Assembly: GCA_031277195.1 (NCBI GenBank)
Contig: JAITMU010000226.1
Span: forward strand, 1-5,854
Source of the DNA: Gallionellaceae bacterium
Lineage (GTDB): Bacteria > Pseudomonadota > Gammaproteobacteria > Burkholderiales > Gallionellaceae
DNA: 5,854 bases
Direction of reading: 5' to 3'
A program made the translations under genes and the position numbers. Each line of letters opens with the position of its first letter. The stretch's first letter is position 1. This document shows, one piece after another, positions 5,085 to 5,854 of this stretch. A model generated the notes under the pieces. That model was not told the DNA's origin. It worked only from the letters and a program-made list of their open reading frames with translations, and searched no databases.

Positions 5085-5290
5085 CTATCGGGATGTTCCC
5101 CTCTTCTCTTGTGGCTGCGGAAGGGTCGCTGCGAAGCAGCGGGGTACCCACCGGCTACTCCTTGCGGGTGGAGAGGGGTAGGGGAGAGGGGGGCGAAATG
5201 AAAGCGCGTCGCAGCGCGCAAAATATCACCCTCTCCCCAACCCTCTCCCATCAAGGGAGAGGGAGTGCTTCAGCGGGAGCAACAGCAGGC
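5085..5290. repeat. Tandem GC-rich repeat, copy A (with 56-bp extra segment)
   Basis: With copy B this fills most of the 391-base gap between slt and cca. It matches copy B at both ends (5085-5114 with 5291-5320; 5171-5290 with 5321-5440). Bases 5171-5266 differ from 5321-5416 at only two positions (5207 and 5218). Bases 5115-5170 are absent from copy B and carry their own hairpin CGCTGC-GAA-GCAGCG (5127-5141). The unit includes the stem CCCTCTCCC (5241-5249) with GGGAGAGGG (5255-5263). Translated, this repeat gives LSPTLSHQGRG-type peptides well known as spurious gene calls, so it is treated as non-coding. Confidence 0.8.
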
Positions 5291-5440
5291 CTATCGGGAT
5301 TTTCCCCTCTCCCCTCGTGGGAGAGGGGTAGGGGAGAGGGGGGCGAAATGAAAGCGTGTCGCAGCGCACAAAATATCACCCTCTCCCCAACCCTCTCCCA
5401 TCAAGGGAGAGGGAGTACCTCTGCGGGAACGACGGCAGGA
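5291..5440. repeat. Tandem GC-rich repeat, copy B
   Basis: This 150-bp unit follows copy A with no gap. It contains a hairpin CCCCTCTCCC (5304-5313) with GGGAGAGGGG (5319-5328) around CTCGT, then GGTAGGGGAGAGGG, and a second hairpin CCCTCTCCC (5391-5399) with GGGAGAGGG (5405-5413) around ATCAA. Its last bases (AGGA at 5437-5440) provide the ribosome binding site for cca. Where copy A has 56 extra bases, this copy keeps an intact hairpin, so B probably represents the undisturbed form. Confidence 0.8.
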
Positions 5441-5447
5441 CAGGCAA

Positions 5448-5854
5448 ATGGATAACTTCAAACTCTATTGCGTCGGTGGCGCGGTGCGCGACCGCTTGCT
5501 TGGTTTGCCGGTGCGCGACCGTGATTGGGTCGTGGTCGGCGCCACGCCGGAAGCGATGGTGGCGCGCGGCTTTCGTCCGGTGGGCAAGGACTTTCCGGTG
5601 TTCCTGCATCCCGAAACACACGAGGAATACGCGCTGGCGCGCACCGAGCGCAAGAGCGCGCCGGGCTATCGCGGCTTTGTCATTCACGCCGCGCCGGATG
5701 TCACGCTGGAACAGGATTTATCGCGGCGCGATTTCACCATCAACGCCATCGCCGAAGATGCGCGCGGCGAATTGATCGATCCCTACAACGGCGTCGCCGA
5801 CTTGCGCGCTGGCGTATTGCGTCACGTCAGCGCGGCATTTGCGGAAGACCCGGT
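5448..5854 (+). CDS. cca: CCA-adding enzyme / multifunctional tRNA nucleotidyltransferase (5' part)
   Basis: The product adds or repairs the 3' CCA of tRNAs from CTP and ATP without a template, in the cytoplasm. The 135 residues visible are the class II nucleotidyltransferase head and lack the C-terminal tRNA-binding part and any HD phosphohydrolase domain, because the window ends. Motifs match the E. coli enzyme closely: GGAVRD (10-15), RDRDWVVVG with metal-binding Asp24 and Asp26, FPVFLHPETHEEYALARTER, RRDFTINA and DPYNG, ending in RHVSAAFAEDP. AGGA at 5437-5440, 7 bases before ATG 5448, fixes the start, and no in-frame start lies nearer the conserved N-terminus. The nearest upstream gene is slt, 391 bases away across two repeats, so cca may have its own promoter or depend on read-through; none is obvious. 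Identity is near certain. Whether the HD domain is present cannot be seen. Confidence 0.96.
   Translation, partial: MDNFKLYCVGGAVRDRLLGLPVRDRDWVVVGATPEAMVARGFRPVGKDFPVFLHPETHEEYALARTERKSAPGYRGFVIHAAPDVTLEQDLSRRDFTINAIAEDARGELIDPYNGVADLRAGVLRHVSAAFAEDP

Noticed and set aside
3737..5254. 505-codon open frame on the minus strand opposite slt
   Set aside because: It is antisense to a well-supported slt with intact catalytic motifs. High-GC coding DNA often leaves an antisense frame open, and the peptide is rich in Arg, His and Ala with no domain seen.
5093..5455. 120-codon open frame with in-frame internal repeats (LSPTLSHQGRG twice)
   Set aside because: It lies almost wholly in the palindromic tandem repeat. 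The 150-bp period keeps the frame open by chance, the peptide is typical of repeat-derived false genes, and it overlaps the start of cca.

Overview
The window looks like a chromosomal stretch from a GC-rich Gram-negative proteobacterium, most likely a betaproteobacterium. The evidence is a Pal-type outer-membrane lipoprotein, a Slt70-type periplasmic lytic transglycosylase and an Escherichia coli-like cca that follows it directly. The taxon is inferred from family resemblance and gene order only. The genes are ordinary. The spaces between them are unusually rich in palindromic repeats.

Layout: 1-253 is intergenic and holds the end of a roughly 130-bp inverted-repeat element, a GC-rich hairpin, and a short palindrome ahead of the first gene. 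254-1144 (+) encodes a divergent GntR/FCD-like regulator whose last codons lie inside a repeat. 1127-1299 is a run of palindromic repeats. 1366-1872 (+) is a pal-like lipoprotein gene. 1877-1978 is an inverted repeat filling almost all of the gap between pal and a convergent small membrane-protein gene at 1990-2283 (-). 2284-2637 has no gene and carries a nested repeat structure plus the tRNA promoter. 2638-2714 (+) is tRNA-Arg(CCG). 2770-3063 (+) is a small zinc-ribbon membrane protein. 3089-5056 (+) is slt. 5057-5447 has no gene and is almost entirely a tandem duplication of a GC-rich repeat. 5448 to the window end (+) is the 5' part of cca.

How the genes relate: pal and slt both concern the cell wall (peptidoglycan anchoring and cleavage). 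tRNA-Arg and cca both concern tRNA supply and 3'-end maturation. They are neighbours rather than one pathway. The zinc-ribbon gene and slt are 25 bases apart on the same strand and may be co-transcribed. The regulator has no evident target here apart from a possible autoregulatory palindrome.

No convincing new multi-gene system is visible. The most interesting material is the repeat content: a GTAG-tagged REPIN-like family, a 128-bp MITE-like family with 29-bp inverted ends, and the C-rich hairpin family duplicated before cca. Second to that is a regulator lacking the usual DNA-contact and metal-ligand residues of its family.
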